From: Ficedula albicollis
Lineage: Eukaryota; Chordata; Aves; Passeriformes; Muscicapidae
DNA length: 64,000 nucleotides
Reading direction: 5' to 3'
Assembly: GCF_000247815.1 (NCBI RefSeq)
Contig: NC_021676.1
Span: 2,143,106 to 2,207,105, forward strand
The notes below the pieces were generated by a model. The model ran no database searches, had not been told where the DNA came from, and was given only the letters and a program-made list of their open reading frames with translations. Positions 24,650 through 37,700 of the stretch are shown one piece after another (positions within the stretch are counted from its first letter, which is position 1; every line of letters starts with the position of its first letter). The position numbers were made by a program, and so were the translations under genes.

Positions 24650-24822
24650 TCAGAAATGGATCATCAGGTGGGCACTCAGCAGCAGCAGTAGAATTTCCCA
24701 GCCCCAGACGCTCAGAAATGGATCATCAGGTGGGCACTCAGTAGCAGCAGTAGAATTTCCCAGCCCCAAATTCAGGTGGGCACTCAGCAGCAGCAGTAGA
24801 ATTTCCCAGCCCCAGACAGGGA
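24650..24822. repeat. 62-bp tandem repeat, two full units and one partial
   Basis: The unit contains CAGAAATGGATCATCAGGTG, then GGGCACTCAGCAGCAGCAG and AATTTCCCAGCCCCA. Unit 1 starts at 24,651, unit 2 at 24,713 (period 62), and a shortened third unit starts at 24,773, lacking the first part and thus offset by 46. The copies are almost identical (CAGCAG versus GTAGCAG). The partly periodic minus-strand frame here is a translation of the repeat. Confidence 0.95.
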
Positions 24823-25685
24823 ATTTTCCAGCCCCCAAAACAGATGGTCTTTGTTCTTGGGAATTCTTCATGTGTCCTGGTTTAGGTTGAACACTGTCAT
24901 TGAACCACAGCTTCATTGATTTAAAGTCTTTGGCTTAAGGCTTGTGGCTTTTACAGTCAACAGAGTACAACAGAGAATGATTAGAACAAATCTGAATCAT
25001 GGTGGGGGAAAAAAAAAAAAAGTAAGGAACTCAAGAGCAGAGAAATTTAAAAAAACCCCAACAAACTAAAAACAACAAAAAACAACATTCCTTGAGATTT
25101 CCTGTGGGGAGGAAGTAGATAAAAGGGGAGATATGAAAATTATTACCCAAAAAGCTCTAAAAAGACAAATTTTGTATTTCCCACAAAGAGCATTGGATGA
25201 GTTTCACGTAAATTTAGGAGAGTTGTAAGTGGCTGCTCACTTCCCACTCACACACTCCATGGCTGTTATGAGCTCTGATTTCATAAGCTCCAGAAAAGCC
25301 ACACTATTTGTCTCTATGGTGGTGGCAATGTCTATTAATGTTATCTTTTGTGATTTCATCTTCTCATAATGGCTGAGAGCCCTGCTCTAAAGCAGCAGTC
25401 TGTGATTGTGACTGGTGAGATAAAAATTTCAGTGAGACAGAGAAAACTCACGCTCCTGTGTGTGACAAATTGCAATGACAAGGCTGTGTTGATAGCAGCT
25501 TATGATGTGAAATGAAATCACAAGCACAGTGCCATAAAGATGTGCTTAGGGCATCTTTGCAGAGCTCCAAGTGAAAGGAGATATGGTCACAATGTCTGCT
25601 AGGCACTGTGTTCCTTCCCTGCACTTCAGTTTATTGCTGGAACTGGCCAGGACTGCTCAATAAAAACACTTCATGCATTTCAGGC
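24823..25685. other. Non-coding DNA, no gene recognised
   Basis: Contains an A-rich stretch around 25,009-25,085 and otherwise nothing I can identify. Confidence 0.55.
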
Positions 25686-25722
25686 TTTTTTTTTTTTTTT
25701 TTTTTTTTTTTTTGGGGGGGGG

Positions 25723-25767
<45 letters not shown>
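25686..25767. repeat. Homopolymer block T28-G11-T43
   Basis: A T run (25,686-25,713), an 11-base G run (25,714-25,724) and a second T run (25,725-25,767). The long T runs may be the reverse of a retrotransposon poly-A tail on the minus strand, but no element body is recognisable beside them. The G island in the middle of a T run is the same layout as the giant C tracts elsewhere in the window, at smaller scale and with the other base. Confidence 0.95.
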
Positions 25768-25768
<1 letters not shown>

Positions 25769-28700
25769 GTGGCATTGTTTGGTATCTCTATTCTAGCTCC
25801 TGTGTAATGGATGCAGCCAAGATCTGAAAACTGGCTAAATTCATGATACAAATGCAATAATTGCTGTAATGTTCAAGATAACTATTTGATTTGATTCACT
25901 TGATTGGCTGAATGATCCAGTTGAAGAATGGACAACAGAAAAGGAGAAATAAGTTACAGAATGCATTCCATGAAACTTCAGGGGTTTGCATCAACTTCTT
26001 TATTCATATTAACAATTCATGGGACTGACAGTAGAAATAACTGTGTCAATCTCTTCTGGAAATCAAGGGTAAAATTCAGTCGCCTAAATATCAAAATCTA
26101 AAACTTTTTTTTTTTTTTTTTTAATTAAAGGCAGCTTTGTGGGGCTGGCAGGTACAAGGATGGATGAGACACCAGGACTCCTCTGAAGCAGCAGCCAGAG
26201 GCTACAGATGAAATTGTAAAATGGCACAAAATGTAAACCTGTACTTTCATAACAGAATTACTGAGAAATGACCTGTATGGAAGCCAAAATTTGGGATTCT
26301 AGCAGGTAAAAAATGGTCTCTGGGAAGGGCAGGAAACAGCTATTGTAAAACTGAAAAGTAATAGGATTCAAAATTTTTGTAATTTTTAATAATCTCAAAA
26401 GTTGTTAAGCCCCTAAAGGGAAAAAAGGGTCTCCAAATCAGGACTTACATTTGGAGGTGATATCCTTCCAGGACAGAGAAATGTGCCTTCAGAGAACAGC
26501 TGTAGATATCTTTGAAATTATTTTAGCTTCTTGATATGATCTATTAAATAAATTACTATTGAATAATTGAGTTTTCAGTTTTCTGAATAACTAGTTGGAT
26601 CAATAATCAAATGGGAGGAAAAAAGAAGAAAACTAGAAAATAGTTTTCAGGGCCCATACAGGAAGAGTGTTCATGGATATTATTTTATTCATTAATTATT
26701 AATTTGTTTATAGGGTTTTTTTCCTAGCATTATTATTCTATTAAGTACTATTCAAAGGGTAATTATAATTTACCTCCTCTGTAGTTGCTGTAAATGGTGG
26801 TTTGCTTGCTAAGACTCAGGCATGATCTGCTTCCATTCAAAGTCTGTCTTTGTCATTGACTTCTGTCCCACCCCACAAGTAAAACAATAAAAATCATACT
26901 CTTAGTGAAGAGGGAAGGGTGCAAATTAATGATCATCATAAGCAGGTTTTCTGCAGTTGATTAAAGAACAAGCAATAACTGACAATGGTGATGTAAACTA
27001 TATTTTCTACCAATAGGTGCCAGTATAAGCTAATTAAGCCAAAGTGTAAATGATAGGTTTAAAAGAGACATTAAAATATATAAATTTTTTAAATACCCAA
27101 CAAATTCTCATCATAATTTATCCTTTTGGGTGGGGCAGAACCTTTCTTGGGAGTGCTGATGGCAAAGGTTGCTCTATCCCTTCCCTGCTTCTTTTCTCTC
27201 CTCTCTAGGGCAGCTGAATATGAACAACCCTTGCTTCTGTTTCTAGCTCATAGAACTCGCTATCAATCTCCTTTTTTAAACCAGAAATTAATGAAAGATC
27301 TTTTCCAGGTAAAATTTAGAGGGAAGAAAAACAGCAGAGAGTGAAACACTACAGCTGGATCTTGCCCGTGCAGGTTTCAGCAGCTGAACCTAATTTATAG
27401 GAAATAAATATTTATTGTGGAAGAGCAGAATTAACCACCACTGCAGGATTTCTTTAGTCAGATTTTCCATTTTAAGCATTAAAGACAGACCTCACAGACC
27501 ATGGTGAGCCAGCCTCCTGTGAGTGTTTGGTGAGCAAAGCCATGAGTATCACTCTGCATCATTTTCATGCAACCTTCCCCCATTTGGTGCCCTGTTGTAG
27601 ATATCTGTAGCCAGCCATGTAATTTAATCTCATTCCTATTCACTCTTAATGGAGAGATGACCTTTCAGCAGATTAGAATTGATTTGTTTATAAATCTGCT
27701 GGTCTTGTCAAAGCTTTGTTGTTACAGACAATAATTTTGCTATCATCTGCCTGATATTTATCAGTATGTCACAGCAGCTGTAATGACTTTTTTTTTAAAT
27801 TTTCTTTTTTTTTTTTTTTTAGCTCTTTTTTCAGCTTTTATTGGAGCCACCTCCTCCAAAGTTTGGGCAGTGTCCCTGGTGAAGCCTCTCTCTCTCTGTA
27901 CCACATGAAATGTCACTGTTCCTTCTCTCTAATTTCTTGACTCCACGCTCATTTTAAATGTGCTGAACAAGGCCAGATCAAACAGGAGAACATGGAAAGG
28001 ATGAACTTGTCAAAACCAGCAGAGTTTTTCACCCCAAATTTTGCTTTCTTTTCAGTTGGCATGGCTGTATCACAGTTGTGCTATCTGCAGAGACTCTGTT
28101 GCTCCTGTGGAAAGTCAGATTGTGTCACTGCTGCTCTCCTTGGCACTCACCAGATTGAACCCTTCATCCAATTTCCAGCCTGTCTTCACTTCCTCAGCGT
28201 TGTTTGGGTGGGGATTTTGTCTGGGTTTATTTTTGCAGCAATTGAACAGAACCCATGACAATACTCCTGTTCTCTGCAGGCTGCTTTTGCAAGGAGGGAA
28301 TGGAATGCACTTGTCAGATTTAATAAGAAACGTGGAATTAATTGCTCGGCAGCTTTTCCAGCGCTGATTGTGAGTTTCATATCACATCAGCCTCACAAGC
28401 ATACAGGTGTTTGTGCAGAAAGGCAAATTTGGAGAGGTGTGAAGCTAAAATATGCTGGGGAACATCCTGTTGGTGGCAGCAATAACTTACATTTAACTTG
28501 TCAGGAGTTGTGAAGGTGACAGAGCTCCCTTCAGTCCGTGGTGCCTGTGTGCAGTGATGGGCTTGCTGTGCATTTGAACACTCTACATTGATTCTTATCT
28601 CTTAATAGCTATTTAATCCAGACTTTAAATCACACATCGGGCGTAATGTACAGCTGATATTTTGCATAAGCTTGTGAATCTGGACTGGAGAGAAATGATA

Positions 28701-29129
28701 TGCCAGGGATGTTTGTAATTCCAGAAAATTTACCCTGTTTCTGGTGTTCAAGGGTTTGGGGGATTTTTTTGTATTTATTTTGCTAGTGGTGGTTAGGTTT
28801 GGTTTTTCTTTGTGTTATTTTTGTTTGTTTGATTTGTTTTGCGTTCAAGCTTTGTTTTGCTTTGGGATTTTGTTGTTGTCTGGATTTTTTTTTTAGGGAA
28901 AAAACCATGATCCAATGCCTGTGTGTTTGTCAGGGTGCAATAACAAAGCATTTATAGTTTCCCCACTCATAACACATTTTGGATGCTGATGATAGAGCTC
29001 TTCTTCCAGGAAAAATGACTGGTGGGACATGGTGTGTGTTGCACAAAACCATCCAGTGACTGGTCACAGAGACCAGTTTGGGCTGAATCTGCACTAAACA
29101 AATATTTGAAGTAGGAGCAAGATGGTTGT
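25768..29129. other. Non-coding AT-rich DNA, no gene recognised
   Basis: Contains T runs at about 26,105-26,122 and 27,809-27,822 and T/G-rich DNA at about 28,750-28,890. The overlapping frames at 27,992-28,367 are open in two registers and have no supported splice sites, so I do not call an exon. Confidence 0.55.
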
Positions 29130-29483
29130 TTTAAGGTTAAAACCTCCTTGGACCCCATTTCAGTATCTAAAGGGACAGAGAGCTGGAGAGGGGCTTTGAG
29201 CAAGGATCTGGTGTCAGGATGGGGGGAATGGCTCTGAGCTGGAGGAGAGTAGGTTTAGATTGGATATTAAGGAAAAATTCGTCCCTGTGAGGGTGGGGAA
29301 GCCCTGGAATGGATTTCCTGGAGAAGCTGTGGCTGCCCTGGATCCCTGGAAGTGTCCAAGGCCAGGCTGGAGGGGGCTTGGAGCCACCTGGGACAGTGGA
29401 AGGTGTCCCTAAATATGGCACAGGGTGTGAAAGGAGATGGTGTTTAAGGTCCCTTCCAACCCAAACTGCTCCTGATTCTGTGA
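29130..29483 (+). mobile_element. CR1 LINE 3' end, plus orientation
   Basis: The series of landmarks GAGAGCTGGAGAGGGGCTTT, TTTAGATTGGATATTAAGGA, CCCTGGAATGGATTTCCTGG, GAAGCTGTGGCTGCCCTGGA, GGAAGTGTCCAAGGCCAGGC, AAGGTCCCTTCCAACCCAAA and the terminus GATTCTGTGA is diagnostic of an avian CR1 3' end. It is fairly well preserved (few indels) and 5'-truncated at about 29,130. The terminal ATTCTGTGA at 29,475-29,483 marks the exact 3' end. The open frames across it on both strands are relics of the element. Confidence 0.95.
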
Positions 29484-32400
29484 TCTCCATCTGTGTCGTT
29501 TCTATCATGCATGTAACTGTAATGCATATTACACTGCAGTGCAGTGCCAGTTGCTGAAGCTGCTTTGCACAAGGACTTTGACACAGAACTTTAGAAGATC
29601 ACAGCTAGTATGTGGTTTTCAAAGGCTGTTTCTGTGCTGCAGCTCCCAGCCTGAGGCAGGGGGATTTAACAGCAATGCCACAGCAAATCCTGGCACTGAG
29701 CACTTGGGAAGTGTTTGTTGAGGTCAGCGAGGAGCAGATCCCTGCTTGGCAAAGGACAGAGTCCAGACACAAAGGACAGACTGAAAGCAGCCACCCCAAA
29801 ACGTTAATGAGCTGCATAACTATTTTATTTTCAGCCATCTGTACTCAAAAGCAAGAGAGTCTATCCTGAAGAGCTGGGGAAAACCTGGATAAGGCTGGAG
29901 TTCTGGGCTCTCAGAGTCGTGGTGCCAGTGGCTTTGTCACCATCGCCCCTGCTGGGCTCTGATCCCAAATGTCAGCTCTGCTCCCAGTCTGGAGAGAGGC
30001 ACAGCTCCTGCTGAGCTCAGTGGGCTCTAAACAACTGCATGTGTAGGTGTAACTCCAGCTCAGCACTCACTGGCCTCACTTCTGGGAGCAAGTATTCCAT
30101 TTCTGCTCCTCTCCCTTCTGGGAGCAGAGCACACACTCTCACATCTTTCCAGCTGTACCAGGTTACTGCAGACAGGAGATGAAGTTGTACTTCACCAGAG
30201 AATGTGGTTTTGTTGGTCTCTTTGTCACCTAGCTGGGAGTTTCGTCCACTTCATTATTCCCCCTCTACCACCCTCCAGATCAAGTTAGGCACAACACTTC
30301 AGTTTGAAATTATGGGGTTTATTTTCCTCTCTAATTGCAAAGGAAAAACCCATTTTACTGACGTTAGCACTTACAACACCCCAAGACTTTCGAAAATGAA
30401 AGCATTTTTGATCGAGTAATTTTGAATTCAGTAAATTGAACCAGAATTTGTCCCCAGATTTCATTTCTAAAACTACAGGGTACACATAGTGTATATCATG
30501 GCAGGCAAGTTTTGTACAGAATCTCCTGGGTTACCACATTTCCCCACAAAAGCAGAGCTTGCCAGGCTGTGTTGGACAGTTGCAGAATCGATGTCCATGG
30601 CCATTAACTTTCCTCCAGCACTTTCAACACACTGTGTAATATTCTTTCATAAATGTACTTGGCATCCAGGGGTCTAATACAAATCTAATGAATAACATAC
30701 ATTTGTTACTTTTTTCTTTGGAAGTCTTCCAAACATGTAGATATTTTCTTATCTCAAGGTGTCAATGTCTGTTATTTCCCTGTCCTTATTTTGCTTTGCC
30801 AAATATGAGTTTGTGTCTCAGAAATTATTTTATTGTGTTTATATCCCATGTGTCATACTTAACTGAAGGTAGGACACTCATGGAATTGCTGTTTGTTTGT
30901 GTCATTGTGCTTTGCAAAGGTGTTCCAGTGCTTTTTTATTGTGGAAACAGAATCTTTTTTTTTTTTGTCCTGGATGAATGACTAAAACATCTCCCCGCCC
31001 AATATTTAGTTACTGTTTTTTCCCTCAGTGCTTATTTTTGTGCATGAACATTCAGCATATTTGGCTGCAAAGAGAAAGGCAAATACAAAGCACACGAGGG
31101 CTGATTTTCTGCATTGTCTGTATTCCCAGCCAGCTATGTCAGCCAAGATCCATGCCTAAAATAAATACAGTTATTTTTATTGTTCTGGATATCTTTTTCA
31201 GTGTGTACACTGAATTGTGACAAAATTGTTTGCTTTGTTGTGAACATCAATCCATGGATTCCCAAACCCTCCCAGCAGACGTGGCAGAGGAGGATGGGCA
31301 GGGATGTTCTCATCTGCTGGGTTAAAAGCATTTGGCATTTGGGGACCAGCTAAAGCACAGCACTGAGGGTGGGCCCCACAGGCTCTGCCATTTGATCTTC
31401 CTGGGCAGTCTTCAGCTAAGAAAATATTCCAGAAGGCAAGAGCTCCTTGATATGTGGCCAGTCGTTTTTTGGGTTTTTTTAGGAAAGGCTTGAGTTGCTC
31501 AGTGTGCCAAGCTGGAATCTGAGGAAACAGGCTGCAATCAATTCACCCTCAGACCATGGTGGCATCTGGATTATTTAGCTCGATGATTTTTTTGTCAGGC
31601 TTTTAAAACTATAAACAGGTTAAGGGAAAAGTATTGTTATCAAGCTGGAGCAGTGAGTTTTATGATCTTCAAAGGAGCTGCAGGTGGTTCATTCTCAAAG
31701 GGTTTGGGGTTTTTTATGTATTGTGTTTTGTGTTGCTTCCCCACAACCTCACATCAACAACTGAAAGTTTGTTTTTTCCAGGCTGTGCTGAGTGCTGTGT
31801 TCCATTCCACAGCTCTGCTCCTGACTGATTTGAGCTTGCAGGTATGAATGACAGCCCAAGCTGTCTTTGGGATTCCATGGAAATAAACCCTCTGAAGTAC
31901 CAAAACCCCATCTGACTTGACAGAAAGTAGAAACTTTGGGAAGTTGGATGGTGCAAGGTGGAAAGGGAGGTGTGAGCAGTTGTTTTCCTATCTTTAAGCC
32001 AGAGTTTGGCCTAATTAAATTCTCAGAGTATTAAATATGCCACAGTATGCTGTGAAAGGACTCTAAGAATGCACTGACAATGTTAGAGAACCCACGTTGG
32101 TAACTTGTCAGTGTCAGACCTTTGAACTGATTTGGTTTTGTTCTTCAGCTTACAAAGCACTTTCTTAATTAGATTAGCCTGCCACAGGCTCTTGGCAAAT
32201 TCTGACTTTAGTGGCAATGAGAACAAACACAATTAATTAATCCATACATGAAAGAGGAAAGAATAAATGGTCTGGTTACCCTGGCAGGAAAAACACTGCT
32301 GTAACCTCAGAGTCTCACTGGCACATGTTAAAGTTCTCTTGTGCAGCCATGGGTTAGGCAAATGTGTCTAGTGGAAAGCATGAAAAACTGACTACGACAT

Positions 32401-33206
32401 AGACTTCAAAATTGACTCTTGTTTACAAAATTGCAATCCAACTGCTTATTTTTCACTTACAAGGGTTACAAATTTTCCCTTTCAGAAGGACAGAACTGGC
32501 CTCGGGAGCACCTTGTGTCCTTATTACGAACATTTAAAGTTGGCATTAATATTTATTTCAGTAATGTTGCTTCAAAGTATGGTCTGATGTTTTAATTTTG
32601 CATGACATTTGAGAAGCAGCATAGTCTAAGTGATTTTCTGTAAATACATTGACTTTATAATATTAAAGACTTTATTCTTTGGTGCAAGTTAATAGCACTG
32701 TTACCATGGAACACTTATTCCTTTAATTTCATGTAAATTTAAATTTTATGATGTTTGCTTCTCCAAGATGATATAATCCCTTTTTATTGAAAAGAATCAC
32801 AATTATGCAAATGATGATATCCAAGGAGACAAGCAGCAATTAACTGCAAAAGACAGGCTGTTACCAAAAGAGTTTACTCGCAATGAACAGAACAGGACCC
32901 CCTTTAAAATAAACCTTTATTCAAAGAAATCAATTTGGCATAGTTTCTGAAAGAAAGCAATTCATTCAGACAGAAGTTTCTAGTCTTAGCAGCATGTTCA
33001 GTAATATTTTTGAGGCTTTTTCTTTGACTCCAAATGCATTATTTCTGTACACAGAACATGGAGAGCAGAAAGCTTCAGCATCACTGTGGACTCTGCTGGC
33101 TTTGCTTTCAAGAAAGACAAAAAAAGATTTGTCTTTCTCCAGGTGGATATTAATGAAGCAAAATAATCATCTGTGAACGTGGAGTTATTCAGTCTGATGG
33201 CCTGGA
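29484..33206. other. Non-coding DNA, no gene recognised
   Basis: A moderately GC-richer patch at about 29,640-30,180 is the only compositional change. I find no exon or recognisable repeat. Confidence 0.55.
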
Positions 33207-33290
33207 CTTGGGGAAGGTGTCCCTGTCCATGGCAGGGGATGGGACTGGATGATCTCCAAGGTCCCTCCCAACCCAAACCATTCCTTGATG
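33207..33290 (+). mobile_element. Short CR1 LINE 3' tail, plus orientation
   Basis: Only the last ~84 bases of a CR1 are present: GGGGAAGGTGTCCCTGTCCA, GGCAGGGGATGGGACTGGAT, GATCTCCAAGGTCCCTCCCA and ACCCAAACCATTCCTTGATG. The sequence is close to the CR1 tails at 29.4 and 53.5 kb. It is strongly 5'-truncated, as is usual for this family. Confidence 0.93.
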
Positions 33291-34619
33291 GTCACAGCTC
33301 TGGAAAGGTAAAATAATGCCCAAAAGAGCTCTGTGGGTTAATACCAGCCTCCCTGGAGAGGGGCTGGTTTGGATCCAGCTGTGTGCTCTGTGTTCCTCTT
33401 ACACTCCAGATGATGCCACAGTCTCCTGAGTGCTTTGGAATTTACTCTAAATGTTCACAGATGGTTTGAGACCATGCTTAAGAGCCATCTCTCCTTGGAT
33501 ATCTTCCCTGTGCTTGATGGGAGCGTGATGCTGCTTCAGACATTGCAGATATTGCAACTCTAGGCAGTGGATGTGCTGTTGTGTATTAGAATTAATTTGG
33601 TTTTCTCAGTTCCCTGTGTGGAGAACTGAGCAGTGTTGGAGCAGGAGGAAATAGCAGCTGGTTTCTGGAGAACAGATTTTTTTTCCTCAGTAACTCTGAG
33701 CTGTTAAGGAGCCTCAAGGGAGATTGTGAAAGGGAAAGTTGGAGGTGAGGGTGGGATTTGAATGGGTCAGGGGGCGAGCCAGGGGTATCAGAGATCAAAG
33801 TGCAGCACAGCTCCAGGACAGGGTCACACAGGAGCCACTAAAATCCTCTCTGTCACTGCAAACAGGTTCCACACACAACACCAGATGTATTGTTCCTTGC
33901 CTCTTTACAGATAATAGATGTGAATAAACTCTGGGACCAGGGCTATATTGTCCAAGAAAAAACACTTTTGGTTTGTTTTTTTTTTCCAGTTTTCTCCACT
34001 TTCTCTTCCAGAGAATCAGCCAAGGGAGCAGCCTGGGCAGGGCTCCATCAGACTTTAGGGAGGGCTGCTGCTCCAAACAGAGTTGTTAGAGGTGTGCATG
34101 AGCTCAGGGAAACCTGGTGGCTGCCAAGAGCCTGAGGAGTGTCAATGGATTCAGTGTGCTTTAAATCACAGAAAGTTTCATAGCTGCAGATTACTGTGAT
34201 TAGTGCACCTGGGAAAATATTTTTTCCATTAGTGGCTTGCCCTCAATGAAGGTCAAAGATTAAATAGAAAGCTTCCCCCACCTCAGGAAAGGAAAATAGG
34301 CTTCAGAATTTGTTTGATGATGACTGCAAAGCAGAGAGACCTCATCTTATGCATTCTATTTGCACTTCTCAAAACATTTTATAATGTGTTAAATAATAGG
34401 TGTGGTAAACATATGGCATCACATTTTATAGGTGGGTCAACACTGAAAATAGAGATATCCTGTAAACTCTACATTGAATGCCTTCTTACACAGGGGTTTT
34501 ATCTGTCATTGTAGTCACAGAGATTTGAGGTTGTGTGCTGGACAATTACCTGGCCTGAACATTGAACAGAGACAATATCAACTTGGAATTGCACAGCTCT
34601 TTGTTCATTTTGGTTTAGC
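33291..34619. other. Non-coding DNA, no gene recognised
   Basis: No supported exon or repeat. Short overlapping frames on both strands at 33,592-34,135 are not protein-like. Confidence 0.55.
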
Positions 34620-34742
34620 TTTTTTAGTTTTGTTTTGTTGGCTTGTTTCGTTTTGTTTTGTTTTGTTTTGTTTTTTGGGGGTTTTTTTGGTTTGGTTTTT
34701 TTTTTTTGGGGTTTGTTTTGTTTTTTTTTGGGGGGGGGGGGG
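34620..34742. repeat. TTTTG simple repeat ending in a 13-base G run
   Basis: TTTTG units, then mixed T/G runs, finishing with 13 consecutive G (34,730-34,742). The hydrophobic 136-codon plus-strand frame overlapping it (Phe, Val, Leu, Gly runs) is a translation of this repeat, not a membrane protein. Confidence 0.92.
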
Positions 34743-37700
34743 TTTAATCAGTTTAAGGGTTTTTTTTTCCTTTTCTTTCCCCATTCCTAAAACTCTAAAT
34801 TGTGAAAGGATTACTGTTCTTTTAGAGCTGAATGTCAGACAAGTGCCAATAATGTGGGTGATATGCTTTCCTGGCTGGGGTTAAGGTGCAATGTGAGAAC
34901 CATAGAGAGGAATTTCAGAAAGTTTTTGACACTGCAGAAAGGTTGTAATAAACTGTGCAGGAGCAAGGTAAAATTGGCGTTTTCAGTGCAGAGTGAATGT
35001 CAAGTCACAGGAAGGTGTTGACCTCCAACCATCAGTTTTAGCACCATTCCTTCTCAGTGCTCACAAGTGCTTTGCCCCAAAGTTGCCAACACCTCAGAGC
35101 TGTCATTAAAACCCTTCCAGCTCAGAAAACCTCTGTGAAGTGCAGTGATTGGATTTTCTTCAGTGAATATTGTGTATAAGACGTGGGCTTGATCACATCG
35201 TTTAAAAGTTTTTTGGGAATAACACCCAAAAAGGTCAGGGTGGAAGAGTTAACCAGAGAAATCCAGCTGAGTGGATTCCAACAGGTTGGAACTCACTCTG
35301 TTTATGCTTCATTAATGATAAATCAACCCCCAGGCAGAAAGGGAGTGTTGATGATGATCACTTTGTAATGCCTGTACAGCAAAATGAGAAAATCAGCAAT
35401 CAGGACACAGCACAGGCTGAAGGAACAAAAGCCTCTCCTTCTGTTATTGCATTGCCTCAAAGAATATTGTTTTATCTTCTTATTTATTTATTTAAGACAG
35501 AGTGTGGAGGACTGAAACTGCTGGAAATTAAATAATGAACATTGGAGAAATGAATATAATTCACAGAAAGACACTGAGCAATTTAAATGTGATTTGAGGT
35601 TTTCACTTCATGTTTAGTTGTGAGGAGTCTCTATGTAAGTTTTGTATAGAGATGTATTTAAAGTGCTACAGTTTTAATAAAAATATAAAATATAACCTTA
35701 ATAATCCCCCCAAACAAGCCAAACTTAAAAAAACCAAAAAAAAACAAAAAACCCCCTCCAACTCTTGTTAAGTAGAAAGACATCTTCACCAGCCAAGTGA
35801 AGCAGGCTGAGAAGGTTTTTCAGAAGGGACACAGTTTATGAGAAAAGCTGAGAAAGAAGCCAGATATGAAGATGTAATATTGAATAGATGTAACTTTTAT
35901 TTTCACATTTGGTGCCTTGATTTCCCAAAATAGATATGTTTCTGAAATCCAAGGAATTTTACAATAAGGGGTTGTTGGAAATTTGAAGCTCAGAATTTTA
36001 TATTGTTTTTGGATGTAAAATATTTGTTCATGAGCTCTTGCTTTTAGACCAAGAACAGTTTTTACATTTGTTTGCAAAGCCTTTAGGAGGTTTTTGTACC
36101 AGAATCTCTGAAAATCTGAGTTTAGAAGCAGAGAACTGCCCCTGGTTAATAGAGGGGAATGGGCAATGTTCACTTGGCACAGATTTTAGTGACAAAAGCA
36201 GGAGAGGGAGGATGTCAAACCTGCAGAGCTCCCTCAGGAGGGGCAAAGCAGAGACAATCTGCTGAACTAACACTGGAGCAGTTTTGGTTCTTTTTGTGCA
36301 AAGGAGATTTGGGGAGCTTAGTGGGACAGACAGAGGAGATTTTATGGAGGGTTACTGGTGAACTTGCTCCAAAACACCTCCAGAGGATGAAAAGTCCAGG
36401 CTTTGCACAGATGAGCTGAGATGAAATCTTTTGTTTGATCTCTCAACTATCCTTTCTCGAAGTGAAAAGATTTTTTTCCCTTTAGAACTACTGACACCAA
36501 GTTTTATCCCCTAAACCCAGGGAACAGGCACCAAAAGCTGCCAGAGTTAAGGATATCCCTGTATGGGAACATTCTTGATATTTATTATAATGAGAGTTTG
36601 AAGGAATGAGTCAGTAAAAAGTAAAAAATAATGAAAAATAAAATTCTCCTTCTCCCTCCCCTATTCCAAGTGCTGCTGGAGTTGGGAGCAATGAACTGCA
36701 TTTATTCTGTGCAGCATTTCAGTAATTTATTTAGTATTAAGAAAAACCTTACCCTTTATAAAACAGTACAAAGCACATATTTGTGTTTCATTACCTTATC
36801 TTGACGGAATAGTTTATTTTTATTTTTACTTTAAAACATTTTTTTTTTCCAAACACTACAACTATTTGCTTTTAAAAATGATTCTAAAATAAGAATATGA
36901 TCTACCACACATTCACCATTTTCCCCATTTATGTTACCTGACTCTTAGTTTGTACAGCTGGGAAGGGAGACCAGACTCCTTAGGTGTGGCCAAACCCAAA
37001 AATGTCAGGATTTGAGAAATGCCCCCTTAAATTTGTCAGGCTGCCATTTCTTTCTCAAATCCAATATTCCTAGGTGTTTATGCTTACTTGTTTATAAAAC
37101 ACACCTAATAAATGCAGCCAGGCAAAACCCAGCCCACGTTGAAGGCAATGGTGAAGAAAAGAACTCTCTAAAGCTGGAGGAAAAAAGCCTGAACTTCAGA
37201 ATATGTGATGGATACAAAGTTGTATGAAGTTGGGAGATAGGAAGGGAAAGTCAAGGAAAGGTGATGAGACACAGCATAAATAAATGGTGAGTATACCCTG
37301 AAAATGTGTCTAAAAAAAAGAAGATGTAAAAGCAAAAATTACAAATGTAATTTAAAACATTACTGAAAAGAAAATTAGATATGAAATATGAGATTGTTAG
37401 CCTAATTTATACACTTTACATTGCTTTATTTTAGAGGCAAAATAGAGCATTTATGATTTTTGCATCAGTGTCTAAAAGAAGAAGTAGGAACTTCTAAACT
37501 CAGTGCATTCCCAGTCATTTCTTTCAGGCTTTTGATCATGGTGTAGAAATGTAGCTTGTACTGTCTTTGTAGGATCACTTGTAGATGGCTGGCTGAGTTT
37601 CAAGTCCTTTTTCTCTTGGGAAGTCAAGTCTTTTCCAGCTTCCTAGTAATTAAAAAGAAAAAAAAAAGCAGACTCCCACTGTGAAGGTATGACATTTCAG

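Noticed and set aside
34474..34884. Hydrophobic 136-codon frame resembling a membrane protein
   Set aside because: The hydrophobic residues come from the TTTTG/T/G simple repeat.
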